A stretch of DNA of 51,596 nt from Pseudomonadota bacterium. GTDB taxonomy: Bacteria; Pseudomonadota; Alphaproteobacteria; Rhodospirillales; Magnetospirillaceae. This document shows, piece after piece, positions 1-7,780 of the stretch (position 1 is the first letter of the stretch; each line of letters opens with the position of its first letter). The stretch is from NCBI GenBank assembly GCA_023458315.1, contig JAEXAH010000043.1, positions 1-51,596 on the forward strand. The letters are read 5' to 3'. The notes beneath the pieces were generated by a model. The model made no database searches, was not told the origin of the DNA, and was given only the letters and a program-made list of their open reading frames with translations. A program made the position numbers and the translations under genes.

Positions 1-43
1 GGGGGGGGGGGGGGGGGGGGGGCCCCCCCCCCCCCCCCCCCCC
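1..43. other. G22/C21 homopolymer run, probable assembly artefact
   Basis: The window opens with 22 G followed by 21 C, a perfect homopolymer palindrome unlike anything else in the sequence. Such a run at the very first base is typical of an assembly or sequencing artefact at a contig end. I infer that base 1 is a contig end. rpoA, which normally lies directly upstream of rplQ, is absent for the same reason. Confidence 0.75.
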
Positions 44-152
44 GCCGTTTTTTCAAGGGCCATGACGGCCCGCCCCGTCCGTACCTGATCCCAGGGCGGC
101 CGGGAACATTATCGGTCCTCGCGCCGCGAGGCCAAGCCAAAGGAGTGATCCC

Positions 153-572
153 ATGCGTCACGGTATGTCCGGTCGTAAGCTGAACCGCACCAGCTCGCAT
201 CGTAAGGCGATGTTCGCCAACATGGTCAACGCGCTGATCAAGCACGAGCAGATCAAGACCACCCTGCCGAAGGCCAAGGACCTGCGTCCGATCGCCGAGA
301 AGATCATCTCCCTCGGCAAGTCCGGCACCCTGCACGACCGCCGCCGCGCCTTCGCCATCCTGCGCGACGAGGCCGTGGTGGCCAAGCTGTTCTCGGTGAT
401 CGCCGAGCGCTACAAGACCCGCCAGGGCGGCTATACCCGCGTGCTGAAGGCCGGTTTCCGCTATGGCGACTGCGCCCCGATGGCTTTCATCGAGCTGGTT
501 GACCGCGACCTGTCCGCCAAGGGCAAGGATTCCGGCCCGACCGCCGAGAAGTCGGAGGAGGGCGAGGAGTAA
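153..572 (+). CDS. rplQ: 50S ribosomal protein L17
   Basis: L17 is a structural protein of the large ribosomal subunit near the exit tunnel. The 139-residue product begins with the family's hallmark MRHGMSGRKLNR, and continues with the conserved block around HRKAMFANM and the KAGFRYGDCAPMAFIELV segment. It is slightly longer than the roughly 127-residue enterobacterial protein because of a charged, acidic tail after about residue 120. An AAAGGAGTG ribosome-binding site lies just upstream of the ATG. In most bacteria rplQ ends the rpoA operon; here rpoA would lie off the left edge. A strong terminator follows at once. Identification is secure. Confidence 0.98.
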   Translation: MRHGMSGRKLNRTSSHRKAMFANMVNALIKHEQIKTTLPKAKDLRPIAEKIISLGKSGTLHDRRRAFAILRDEAVVAKLFSVIAERYKTRQGGYTRVLKAGFRYGDCAPMAFIELVDRDLSAKGKDSGPTAEKSEEGEE

Positions 573-594
573 TCCTCTCCCGCCGCAAGGTCCG

Positions 595-625
595 AAAGGG
601 CGTCCCCGCAAGGGGGCGCCCTTTT
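595..625 (+). terminator. Rho-independent terminator of rplQ
   Basis: An A-rich, G+C-rich stem with a GCAA tetraloop (AAAGGGCG and CCCC on the left; GGGG and CGCCCTTT on the right, with one T/G position) ends in TTTT. It starts 23 bases after the rplQ stop codon and fits the end of the ribosomal protein operon. Confidence 0.85.
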
Positions 626-649
626 GCTTTGTGGGGCTGCTTTTGGGGG

Positions 650-896
650 CTTCGCGGATTTGCGGGGGCAAGGCGGTCAACGGTTCTTGGCAACACGGAT
701 GCCACGAATGCCCGCCAAGGCGGGCCACGGAACACACGGACAAAAACGATATTTGTCCGTGCCGCAGAGTCTGCTTCTGTCCGTGCCGAGGAGTCTGCTT
801 CTGTCCGTGCCGTCCGTGGGCGGCGCAGCCGCCATCCGTGTGGTCCGTGTTGCAGGGAAAGAATTTCTGCCGCCTTCCCCGGAATTCCGCGATGAA
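650..896. repeat. Divergent terminal-inverted-repeat element (copy C)
   Basis: The left end (647-663) is a 17-bp exact reverse complement of the right end of the repeat at 20646-20824. The right end (877-896) is a 20-bp exact reverse complement of the left end of the repeat at 30132-30309. This is therefore a third, inverted member of that family with a different interior. The interior carries a 24-bp-period tandem repeat (AGTCTGCTTCTGTCCGTGCC at 768 and 792) and several CCGTG-rich inverted segments. TTTTGGGGG occurs at both flanks (641-649 and 902-910), possibly a target duplication but low in complexity. No plausible gene lies between 573 and 1013. Confidence 0.6.
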
Positions 897-915
897 TCTT
901 TTTTTGGGGGGGCAG

Positions 916-987
916 AAACTCAACAGGCGCCCTGTGGGCGCCTGGACTCGTTCTCTCGAAACTCAACAGGCGCCCTGTGGGCGCCTG
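916..987 (-). terminator. Tandemly duplicated terminator-like hairpins
   Basis: A 29-bp sequence occurs twice exactly (916-944 and 959-987). Each copy contains a perfect 9-bp stem (CAGGCGCCC pairing with GGGCGCCTG) around a TGT loop. Read on the minus strand, each hairpin is followed by TTGAGTTT. They lie 27 bases past the stop of the minus-strand YjfB-like gene, so twin terminators for it are the simplest reading. A REP-like repeat is the alternative. Confidence 0.55.
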
Positions 988-1013
988 TCGGGGATCGTAT
1001 CGAACCGGCGGAC

Positions 1014-1223
1014 TCAGACGGTGATGTCGAGCACCTGGCCGGGGCCGCTGACGGGCGGCGGGGACGATGCCTGGGCGGCCGGCTGGGTGGCGGCGGCGAC
1101 GATCTGCAAGACCGCGGTGTCCTGTTGCAGCGCTTGCTTCGTCATCTGAATGGACAGGTTCTGCGAGAACTCTGCCCGCTTCATGGCCATTGCCATCTCG
1201 GCGGCGGCGGCGATTTCCATCAT
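1014..1223 (-). CDS. YjfB-family putative motility protein
   Basis: This is a 69-residue protein with an acidic, Ala/Met-rich start, a middle segment MTKQALQQDTAVLQIVAAAT, and a Pro-rich tail ending GPGQVLDITV. The pattern fits the short YjfB-like family named for association with motility genes; its biochemical role is unknown. AAGGGAGA precedes two adjacent ATG codons (1223 and 1220), either of which could be used. No flagellar gene is nearby, so context does not support the motility link. Twin hairpins follow the stop codon. Family assignment rests on overall pattern only. Confidence 0.65.
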   Translation of the reverse strand: MMEIAAAAEMAMAMKRAEFSQNLSIQMTKQALQQDTAVLQIVAAATQPAAQASSPPPVSGPGQVLDITV

Positions 1224-1296
1224 CGTCTCCCTTCGACGGATCGAAAATGATCATAGCACGTCCGCCCCGGTCGAGTCATGCAAAGGCGGTGTGGCA

Positions 1297-1824
1297 TCAG
1301 GACGGCGTTCCGAACAATTCGCGGGTCAGTTGGCGCAGCAGCAGGCGGAAGCGTTCGTCCTCGGCGCCGTTGACCTTGGCGACCCAGCCGCGGATCGAGG
1401 CGAGCAGGGCGGCATCCTCGCAAAACACCCCTTGCACGGTCACGCGCTCGGCCGATTGCGCCAGGGTGGCGACCTGCCCCCGGCACAGGTCGCGCGGATC
1501 GGTGTTGTCGGGGGCGTTGAAGGCCAGCACCACCCGATAACGCGGCTGCGGCGCCTGTTCGCGGTCGGGGGTGAAGGTGGCGGGGCGGCCGAAGATCGCG
1601 TTGTCCATGGCCGCCGCCACCGCCTGACGGAATTGGGCGGGCGGCAGGCCGAACGGGTCGCCGTGCACCTCGACCAGCAGCGGGCCGTCCTTGCTGGCGT
1701 GGACCATGGACGACCACGTCGCCGGGCTGCGCCAGCCGCCGGGCACGGTGGCCGGGCCGTCGCCGCAGCCGGACACCAGCGCCGCCAGCGCCGCCGCGCC
1801 GGTGGAAAGCAAACGTTTGAGCAT
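1297..1824 (-). CDS. Hypothetical lipoprotein
   Basis: The 175-residue product begins MLKRLLSTGAAALAALVSGC, a lipoprotein signal peptide with lipobox V-S-G-C, so the mature protein should start at Cys20 and be membrane anchored. The start at 1824 has a GAGGTG ribosome-binding site; an in-frame ATG 20 codons upstream would spoil the signal peptide. The mature part contains a PLLVEVHGDPFGL segment and two further cysteines (in DLCRG and VFCED) that could form a disulfide. I do not recognise a family. It looks monocistronic. Confidence 0.75.
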   Translation of the reverse strand: MLKRLLSTGAAALAALVSGCGDGPATVPGGWRSPATWSSMVHASKDGPLLVEVHGDPFGLPPAQFRQAVAAAMDNAIFGRPATFTPDREQAPQPRYRVVLAFNAPDNTDPRDLCRGQVATLAQSAERVTVQGVFCEDAALLASIRGWVAKVNGAEDERFRLLLRQLTRELFGTPS

Positions 1825-2017
1825 GGCGACACCTCGTGCTGATCTGGCGCCATGATAGTGGCGCGGCGCGGCGGGCGCGACCATCGGGTGATCCCCCTAC
1901 CCATCCGGCCTGGGCCAGCCCATACCGCCAGGCGGTTGTGTGCATATCGGCGACCGGGCTATGGTGGGACCATAAAACGATAAGCGGATGGAAAACCGTC
2001 CGGAACAGGGGTAGGGC

Positions 2018-2440
2018 TTGTCCGACTTCAACGATCTCAGGGTGCTGGTCGTCGATGCCAACGCGCATATCCGACGATTGATCGCCACGCTGCTCGACGC
2101 GCTGTCCGTCAAGGACGTGCGCGAGGCGCGCAGCCCGTCCGCCGCCGTGCCCATGATGCTGGACCGGCCGCCCCATCTGATCATCGCCGATTTCACCGGC
2201 GATTCCACCGAACTGGTGCTGTTCGTCCACCGCATCCGCCGGGGCGAGTTGATCGACGCCCGGACGCCGGTGCTGGCGGTGGCGGGCAGCACCCACCACG
2301 CGGTACTGGAACAGGCGTGGGAAGCGGGCATCGACGAGGTGATCGGCAAGCCGTTGTCGGGGCTGGAGGTGATCCAGCGGTCGGGGCAGTTGCTGGAGGC
2401 TGCGTTGCGCCGCGCTTCGGCCTTGCGGGCGGCGGGCTGA
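2018..2440 (+). CDS. Stand-alone response-regulator receiver domain
   Basis: This 140-residue CheY-like protein has no output domain. The first strand ends LRVLVVDANAH, so one of the usual paired acidic residues is Ala. The probable phosphoacceptor is the Asp of LIIADFTGD, and the conserved Lys lies in EVIGKPLSG near residue 112. The start is TTG, preceded by AGGGGTAGGGC. The next gene, three bases downstream, encodes a histidine phosphotransfer domain, so the two probably act together in a phosphorelay. No histidine kinase or effector is adjacent. The receiver assignment is firm; the pathway is unknown. Confidence 0.85.
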   Translation: MSDFNDLRVLVVDANAHIRRLIATLLDALSVKDVREARSPSAAVPMMLDRPPHLIIADFTGDSTELVLFVHRIRRGELIDARTPVLAVAGSTHHAVLEQAWEAGIDEVIGKPLSGLEVIQRSGQLLEAALRRASALRAAG

Positions 2441-2443
2441 GCC

Positions 2444-2890
2444 ATGGCGGCCGACGATCCGGGCCAGAATCCCGAGATGTTGGCCCCCGAGGCATTGGCC
2501 CGCGCGGAAGCGGCGCTGGCGGCGCTGCATGGCGATTACCTGACCTGGGCGGCCAACGACCTGGACCGCCTGCGTTGCGCGGTGGCGGCGCTGCGGCGCA
2601 CCGCCGCCGGTGGCCGGGCCGAGGCGGCCCGCGTCGTCTTCGCCATCGCCCATGACATCAAGGGCCAGGCGGCGACCTTCGACTATCCGCTGCTCAGCCG
2701 TTTGGGAATGGCGCTGTGCCGTCTGGCCGAGGCGGGCGAAGGCGCCTGCGCCACCCGGGCCGAGGCGCTGACCGCCGCCATGGGGCTGGTGTTGCAGGAC
2801 CGCCTGACCGGCGACGGCGGCGACCGTGGCCGCCTGCTGGTGGCGCGGCTGGAGGGGCTGGGCATCGCCGTGCCGGTGTTGTCTGTCTGA
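2444..2890 (+). CDS. Histidine phosphotransfer (Hpt) domain protein
   Basis: This 148-residue, mostly helical protein carries the Hpt signature AHDIKGQAATFDYPLLSRLG, where the His before DIKG is the expected phosphorylation site (about residue 70). Hpt domains shuttle phosphate between hybrid kinases and receivers. It starts three bases after the receiver gene ends and is surely co-transcribed. It lacks the kinase domains of CheA, so it is a free-standing phosphotransfer protein. The partner kinase must be encoded elsewhere. Confidence 0.85.
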   Translation: MAADDPGQNPEMLAPEALARAEAALAALHGDYLTWAANDLDRLRCAVAALRRTAAGGRAEAARVVFAIAHDIKGQAATFDYPLLSRLGMALCRLAEAGEGACATRAEALTAAMGLVLQDRLTGDGGDRGRLLVARLEGLGIAVPVLSV

Positions 2891-2928
2891 TCGCGCCTTG
2901 CCACGGCGTTGCCGCGAACCGATAGTAT

Positions 2929-2946
2929 AGGGAACACCGTTTCCCT
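2929..2946. promoter_or_regulatory. Inverted repeat upstream of degP
   Basis: AGGGAA and TTCCCT form a perfect 6-bp inverted repeat with a CACCGT spacer, 23 bases before the degP start codon. A TTGCCA and a TAGTAT lie just upstream and could be part of a promoter. The repeat could be an operator or an mRNA leader hairpin; the sequence alone does not decide. Confidence 0.3.
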
Positions 2947-2968
2947 TGCAGGCACAGAGGTTCCCCCC

Positions 2969-4399
2969 ATGACGCCGACGCGCTTTCTTTCGCTGCGGGG
3001 TCCGGCCCTGGCGGCCGTGGCCGTGGTTGTCGCGCTGATCCTGCCCGCTGCCGCCCCGGCGCAGCAGGTTCCCGCCTCGCGCGAGCAGATCAAGCAAAGC
3101 TTTTCCCCGGTGGTCAAGGCCGCCGCCCCGGCGGTGGTCAACATCTATACCAAGCGTTTCGTGCGCACCGCCGCGTCGCCGCTGTTCGCCGACCCGTTCT
3201 TCCGCCGCTTCTTCGGCGATTCCCTGCCGCCCGGCGCGGTGCAGGAACGGGTGCAGCGCAGCCTGGGCTCGGGCGTCATCGTCACCGCCGACGGCACCGT
3301 CGTCACCAACCACCACGTCATCAAGGACGCCGACGAGGTGACGGTGGTTCTGGCCGACCGCCGCGAATACGAGGCGCGCATCGTCGGGTCCGACGAACGC
3401 ACCGATCTGGCGGTGCTGAAGATCGACCCGGCCAAGGGTGAAAGCCTGCCGCTGCTGCCCATGGGCGATTCCGACGCCATCGAGGTCGGCGATCTGGTCA
3501 TCGCCATCGGCAATCCGTTCGGCATCGGCCAGACCGTGACCAGCGGCATCGTCTCGGCCCTGGCGCGGACCAATATCGGCATCACCGACTACCGCTCGTT
3601 CATCCAGACCGACGCCGCCATCAATCCCGGCAATTCCGGTGGCGCCCTGGTGGACATGAACGGCCGTCTGATCGGCATCAACAGCGCCATCTATTCCAAG
3701 GACGGCGCCAATCACGGCATCGGCTTCGCCATTCCCACCGCGCTGGTGCGCACGGTGCTGGCCAGCATCACCCAGGGCGGCAAGGTGGTGCGGCCGTGGC
3801 TGGGCGCCAGCGGTCAGGGCGTCACCAGCGATCTGGCCCAGGCCATGAACCTGCCGCGTCCGGCGGGCGTGGTGCTGAACGGCATCGCCAAGGACGGCCC
3901 CGCCGCCCGCGCGGGCCTTCGGGTCGGCGACGTCATCACCCAGGTCAACGGCCGCGAGGTGGACGACGCCGAGGCCATGCGCTTCCGCCTCGCCACCCTG
4001 CCGCTGGGCTCGGACGCCCGCATCACCTATCTGCGCGACGGCGTCGAAAAGCAGGTGGACGTGCGCATGGTCGCGCCGCCGGAAAACCCGCCGCGCGACA
4101 CCACCGACATCGGCGGCACCAACCCGTTCACCGGCGCCACCCTGGCCAACCTGAACCCGGCCTTGGCGGAAGAAGTGGGCATGCCCAGCGGCATGACCGG
4201 TGTGGTGGTGCTGCGCATCAAGCGGGGCTCCATCGCCAACCGCCTGCAATTCCAGCCGGGCGACATCCTGCTGCGCATCAACGACCGCCCGGTGGCCAGC
4301 GTGGCCGAGGCCAAGGCGTTGCTGGCGGCGCGCAGCGATTTGTGGCGCATCACCATCAACCGCGAAGGCCAGACCCTCAGCTTGCAGGTCGGCGGGTGA
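2969..4399 (+). CDS. degP: Periplasmic Do-family serine protease (DegP/DegQ type)
   Basis: A 476-residue HtrA-family protease that degrades or holds misfolded envelope proteins in the periplasm. A signal peptide covers about residues 1-31. The trypsin-like domain carries His116 (in TNHHVIK), Asp146 (in RTDLAVL) and Ser223 (in GNSGGAL). Two PDZ domains follow (about 270-365 and 380-470), giving the full DegP/DegQ layout rather than the single-PDZ DegS layout. The ATG at 2969 gives a clean signal peptide; an upstream in-frame ATG would add 20 unsuitable residues. The stop codon overlaps the GTG start of rarA by four bases, so the two are translationally coupled. Confidence 0.93.
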   Translation: MTPTRFLSLRGPALAAVAVVVALILPAAAPAQQVPASREQIKQSFSPVVKAAAPAVVNIYTKRFVRTAASPLFADPFFRRFFGDSLPPGAVQERVQRSLGSGVIVTADGTVVTNHHVIKDADEVTVVLADRREYEARIVGSDERTDLAVLKIDPAKGESLPLLPMGDSDAIEVGDLVIAIGNPFGIGQTVTSGIVSALARTNIGITDYRSFIQTDAAINPGNSGGALVDMNGRLIGINSAIYSKDGANHGIGFAIPTALVRTVLASITQGGKVVRPWLGASGQGVTSDLAQAMNLPRPAGVVLNGIAKDGPAARAGLRVGDVITQVNGREVDDAEAMRFRLATLPLGSDARITYLRDGVEKQVDVRMVAPPENPPRDTTDIGGTNPFTGATLANLNPALAEEVGMPSGMTGVVVLRIKRGSIANRLQFQPGDILLRINDRPVASVAEAKALLAARSDLWRITINREGQTLSLQVGG

Positions 4400-5694
4400 G
4401 CGGAGGACTGTTCGACCGCGACGAGGACCGGCCGCTGGCCGAACGCCTGCGGCCCCATTCCCTGGATCAGGTGGTCGGCCAGGACCACCTGATCGGCCCG
4501 ACCGGCCCGCTGGGCCGCATGCTGGCGGCGGGGCGGCTGTCGTCCTTCGTGCTGTGGGGGCCGCCGGGCTGCGGCAAGACCACCATCGCCCGCCTGCTGG
4601 CCGAGCGCACCAAGCTGCATTTCGAGCCGCTGAGCGCGGTGTTCTCGGGCGTCGCCGATCTGCGCAAGGTGTTCGAGGCCGCCCAGCGCCGCAAGGACAT
4701 GGGCCAGGGCACCCTGCTGTTCGTGGACGAGATCCACCGCTTCAACCGGGCGCAGCAGGACGGCTTTTTGCCCTATGTGGAGAACGGCACGGTGGTGCTG
4801 GTCGGCGCCACCACCGAAAATCCCAGTTTCGAGCTGAACGGCGCGCTGTTGTCGCGCTGCCAGGTGCTGGTGCTGCATCGGCTGGACGACGCGGCGCTGG
4901 AGGCGCTGATCGCCCGCGCCGAAGAGATGATCGGCCATGCCCTGCCGTTGCAGGACGACGCCCGCGCCCAGCTCAAGGCGCTGGCCGATGGCGATGGCCG
5001 CTATTTCCTCAATCTGGTCGAGGCGCTGTCCATCCTGCCGCCCGAGCCCAAGCTGGATGCCGCCGGGCTGGCCGGGGTGGTGCAGAAACGCGCCCCGGCC
5101 TATGACAAGGACCGCGAGGGCCATTACAACCTGATCAGCGCCCTGCACAAATCCCTGCGCGGGTCCGATACCGACGCGGCGCTGTACTGGATGGCGCGCA
5201 TGCTGGACGGCGGCGAAGACCCGCTGTACCTGCTGCGGCGGCTGGCGCGCTTCGCGGTCGAGGATATCGGCCTGGCCGATCCCGGCGCGCTGACCCAGGC
5301 CATCGCCGCCTGGGATCTGTACGAGCGGTTGGGCAGCCCCGAGGGCGAACTGGCCCTGGCGCAACTGGTCATCTATCTGGGCACCGCACCCAAATCCAAT
5401 GCTGGCTACACCGCCTATAAAGCGGCCATGCGCAGCGCCCGCCAGACCGGCAGCCTGATGCCGCCCATGCATATCCTGAACGCGCCGACCAGGATGATGA
5501 AGGATTTGGGCTACAGCGCGGGCTATCAATACGACCACGACACCGCCGAGGGCTTTTCCGGCCAGAACTATTTCCCCGACGGCATGGCGCGCCAGCGTTT
5601 CTACGACCCGCCGGAACGCGGCTTCGAACGGGAATTGCGCAAACGCATCGATTATTGGGACCGTCTGCGCGCCCGCAAGCACAGGCCGGAGTGA
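4396..5694 (+). CDS. rarA: Replication-associated recombination protein A (AAA+ ATPase)
   Basis: A 432-residue RarA/MgsA clamp-loader-like ATPase that acts at stalled replication forks. The Walker A motif GPPGCGKTT is at residues 55-63 and Walker B LLFVDEIHRFN begins at about 107. The family hallmark GATTENPSFELN follows, then the C-terminal tetramerisation region with NAPTRMMKDLGY and EGFSGQNYFPDG. The start is GTG, inside the degP stop (GTGA overlap); the first residues SGGLFDRDEDRPLAERLRP match the usual N-terminus. The open frame continues upstream inside degP but is not used. Coupling to a periplasmic protease gene suggests shared transcription rather than shared function. Confidence 0.95.
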   Translation: MSGGLFDRDEDRPLAERLRPHSLDQVVGQDHLIGPTGPLGRMLAAGRLSSFVLWGPPGCGKTTIARLLAERTKLHFEPLSAVFSGVADLRKVFEAAQRRKDMGQGTLLFVDEIHRFNRAQQDGFLPYVENGTVVLVGATTENPSFELNGALLSRCQVLVLHRLDDAALEALIARAEEMIGHALPLQDDARAQLKALADGDGRYFLNLVEALSILPPEPKLDAAGLAGVVQKRAPAYDKDREGHYNLISALHKSLRGSDTDAALYWMARMLDGGEDPLYLLRRLARFAVEDIGLADPGALTQAIAAWDLYERLGSPEGELALAQLVIYLGTAPKSNAGYTAYKAAMRSARQTGSLMPPMHILNAPTRMMKDLGYSAGYQYDHDTAEGFSGQNYFPDGMARQRFYDPPERGFERELRKRIDYWDRLRARKHRPE

Positions 5695-5820
5695 CGATGT
5701 ATCGAGGTGTGGCGAAAGCTTCCATAAATTTGAACATAAATTAAATGTGTTGCGCCTCGTTCGCATTCTGTGGATATTTCGATCCCGGATGGGCTGCCGA
5801 GGCAGCAACGAGGTAACAGT

Positions 5821-6207
5821 TTGTTGCGATTCAGTTTTCTGATTGCCGCTTTCGGCCTGGGCTTGCTGCCCGCGACGGTCACGGCGGGCGAAGTGGGGCG
5901 GGCCACCTGGTACGGCCCCGACCACGCCGGTCGGCCGACCGCCAATGGCGAGATGTTCGACCCCTGGGCCATGACCGCCGCCCACCCGACCCTGCCCATG
6001 GGCACGATGGTCGAGGTCAAGCGTCTGACCAAGAACGCCAAGAACGGCGACTATCACCGTGTGGTGGTGCGCATCAACGATCGCCTGCCCGCCGGGCCGG
6101 GGCGCATCGACCTGTCCGAAGCGGCGGCCCGCGTGCTGCGCTTCCGCAACAAGGGCGGCGGGCCGGTGGAAATCACCGTGCTGCCGCAACTGGCCGACGC
6201 GCGCTAA
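5821..6207 (+). CDS. rlpA: RlpA-like septal ring/peptidoglycan lipoprotein-family protein
   Basis: A 128-residue secreted protein with a signal peptide (LRFSFLIAAFGLGLLPATVTA) and one double-psi beta-barrel domain. RlpA hallmarks are GRATWYGPDHAGRPTANGE, PMGTMVEVKRLT, and VVRINDRLPAG followed by GRIDLSEAAARVL; the Asp of NDR is the lytic transglycosylase residue in the family. It has no lipobox and no SPOR domain, so it is a minimal RlpA. I chose TTG 5821 because GAGGT sits six bases upstream; GTG 5770 would add 17 residues before the signal peptide. The A+T-rich stretch 5720-5750 may hold its promoter. Confidence 0.85.
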   Translation: MLRFSFLIAAFGLGLLPATVTAGEVGRATWYGPDHAGRPTANGEMFDPWAMTAAHPTLPMGTMVEVKRLTKNAKNGDYHRVVVRINDRLPAGPGRIDLSEAAARVLRFRNKGGGPVEITVLPQLADAR

Positions 6208-6269
6208 ATCCTGGCATCCCGCCGCGTCCTGGGGCACAACCGGACCCTGGACAATTCGGGACCGCGATC

Positions 6270-6662
6270 ATGACCGCGACTTTTTCCTCGCTTCTTTGGG
6301 TGGCCGCCGGCGGTGCGCTGGGGTCGGTGGCCCGCTATCTGTCCATGGTGCTGATCGGCCAGACGGTCGGCATGGGCTTTCCCTGGGGCACCCTGTTCGT
6401 CAACATCGTCGGCAGCGCGATCATGGGCGTGCTGGCCGAACTGGGCGCCCTGGCATGGCAGCCCGCCCCCGACCTCAAGCTGTTCCTGACCGTCGGCATC
6501 CTGGGCGGCTTCACCACCTTCTCCACCTTCTCGCTGGACGTCGCCCTGCTGGTCGAACGCCATTCCTGGCCCCTGGCGGCGCTGTATGTGGGCCTGTCGG
6601 TGACGTTGTCGGTGGCCGCCCTGTTCGCCGCCATGGCCGCCATCCGCCAGATGGTGGGGTGA
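6270..6662 (+). CDS. crcB: Fluoride ion channel/exporter CrcB (FluC)
   Basis: A 130-residue inner-membrane protein with four predicted transmembrane helices. It shows the CrcB/Fluc motifs GGALGSVARY (residues 14-23), GTLFVNIVGS and GILGGFTTFSTFS; the last carries the Phe-box and Ser/Thr track that lines the fluoride pores. Dual-topology dimers export fluoride. The 62-base gap upstream shows no sequence resembling the fluoride riboswitch. It lies between rlpA and rluC, an arrangement often seen for crcB beside rluC in alphaproteobacteria. Confidence 0.95.
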   Translation: MTATFSSLLWVAAGGALGSVARYLSMVLIGQTVGMGFPWGTLFVNIVGSAIMGVLAELGALAWQPAPDLKLFLTVGILGGFTTFSTFSLDVALLVERHSWPLAALYVGLSVTLSVAALFAAMAAIRQMVG

Positions 6663-6714
6663 TTTTCGTGTTCTTGTCGGCCCCAAGGCGGTACAACGCC
6701 CGCACAGGCCCTTT

Positions 6715-7731
6715 ATGAAAAGCAATTCCATGTCCGTTCAAATTCTCACCGTTGCCGACGACGATGCCGATATCCGGCTGGACCGCTGGTTCAAGCGTCA
6801 TTTCCCCGATGTGGGCCATGGCTTGCTGGAAAAGTGGCTGCGCACCGGTCAGGTGCGGGTGGCGGGCAAGCGGGCCAAGTCCAACCAGCGGCTGGAGGTC
6901 GGGCAGGAAATCCGCGTGCCGCCGCTGCCGACCGGCGACGCCCCGCCGCGGCCCGAGACGCCCCGGCGGCCGCCGGTGGACGACAAGATCGCCAAGATGC
7001 TGAAGGACGCCATCCTGTACATGGATGACGACGTCATCGCCCTGAACAAGCCCGCCGGTCTGGCGGTGCAAGGCGGCACCGGCATGGCGGAAAAGCATCT
7101 GGACGCGTGGCTGGACTGCCTGCAATTCGACAAGCCCGACCGGCCGCGTCTGGTGCACCGGCTGGACAAGGACACTTCGGGCGTGCTGCTGCTGGGCCGT
7201 TCGGCCGGGGCGGCGTCCAAGCTGGCCGCCGCGTTCAAAAGCCGCGCCGCGCGCAAATGCTATTGGGCGCTGGTGGTGGGGGTGCCCAAGCACCGCCAGG
7301 GCCGCATCGACGCCGCCTTGGCCAAGCTGCCGGGGCGCGGCGGCGAGAAGATGGCGGTGGACAATGACGAGGGCAAGCGCGCCGTCACCTGGTACCGGGT
7401 GGTGGACAACGCCCTGAAGCGGGTGGCGTGGCTGGAGATGGAGCCGCGCACCGGCCGCACCCACCAGTTGCGCGCCCATTGCGCCCTGCTGGAAACGCCG
7501 ATCCTGGGCGATGGCAAATATGGTGCCGCCGATGCCTTCATCGCCGGGACCGGCGTGTCGCGCAAGCTGCACCTGCATGCCCGCGCCGTGCGGTTGCCCC
7601 ATCCGCGCACCGGCAAGGAACTGACCGTGTTGGCGCCGTTGTCGGATCACATCGCCAAATCGTTCGAGTTCTTCGGCTTCGACGAGGCCACGGCGGGCAA
7701 GCCGTTCACCGCCTTCGCCGAGCTGGAATGA
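6715..7731 (+). CDS. rluC: 23S rRNA pseudouridine synthase, RluC family
   Basis: A 338-residue RluA-superfamily enzyme that isomerises uridines in 23S rRNA. An S4 RNA-binding domain spans about residues 17-75, followed by a Pro-rich linker and the catalytic domain with HRLDKDTSG at 148-156, where Asp151 is catalytic. RTGRTHQLRAHCALL is the later family motif. The ATG at 6715 is taken; ATG 6730 is equally possible because neither has a strong ribosome-binding site. A bidirectional terminator follows immediately. Confidence 0.92.
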   Translation: MKSNSMSVQILTVADDDADIRLDRWFKRHFPDVGHGLLEKWLRTGQVRVAGKRAKSNQRLEVGQEIRVPPLPTGDAPPRPETPRRPPVDDKIAKMLKDAILYMDDDVIALNKPAGLAVQGGTGMAEKHLDAWLDCLQFDKPDRPRLVHRLDKDTSGVLLLGRSAGAASKLAAAFKSRAARKCYWALVVGVPKHRQGRIDAALAKLPGRGGEKMAVDNDEGKRAVTWYRVVDNALKRVAWLEMEPRTGRTHQLRAHCALLETPILGDGKYGAADAFIAGTGVSRKLHLHARAVRLPHPRTGKELTVLAPLSDHIAKSFEFFGFDEATAGKPFTAFAELE

Positions 7732-7732
7732 A

Positions 7733-7762
7733 AAAAGGCGGCTCCGGGTGGAGCCGCCTTTT
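7733..7762. terminator. Bidirectional Rho-independent terminator
   Basis: A perfect 13-bp stem (AAAAGGCGGCTCC with its complement) closes a GGGT loop and ends in TTTT. The complementary A-run gives a T-run on the other strand. It sits between rluC (plus) and the convergent secreted-protein gene (minus) and can serve both. Confidence 0.9.
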
Positions 7763-7780
7763 CTCTGTCCGGGACAGGGA

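Noticed and set aside
768..812. CRISPR-like direct repeats
   Set aside because: Only two 24-bp-period units with no spacers; this is a simple tandem repeat inside a palindromic element.
1220..4249. Very long open frame antisense to the receiver, Hpt and degP genes
   Set aside because: High G+C makes long antisense frames common. The frame is low in complexity, rich in Gly/Arg/His/Gln and overlaps three clear genes; no ribosome-binding site or domain is visible. The same holds for the long antisense frames at 4027-6237, 9309-11750 and 11440-13884.
5765..5780. DnaA box near rlpA (TGTGGATAT)
   Set aside because: A single one-mismatch site with no cluster, no A+T-rich unwinding region and no replication genes nearby does not indicate an origin.
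6208..6269. Fluoride riboswitch before crcB
   Set aside because: The 62-base gap has none of the conserved fluoride aptamer core sequence and is too short for the aptamer plus expression platform.
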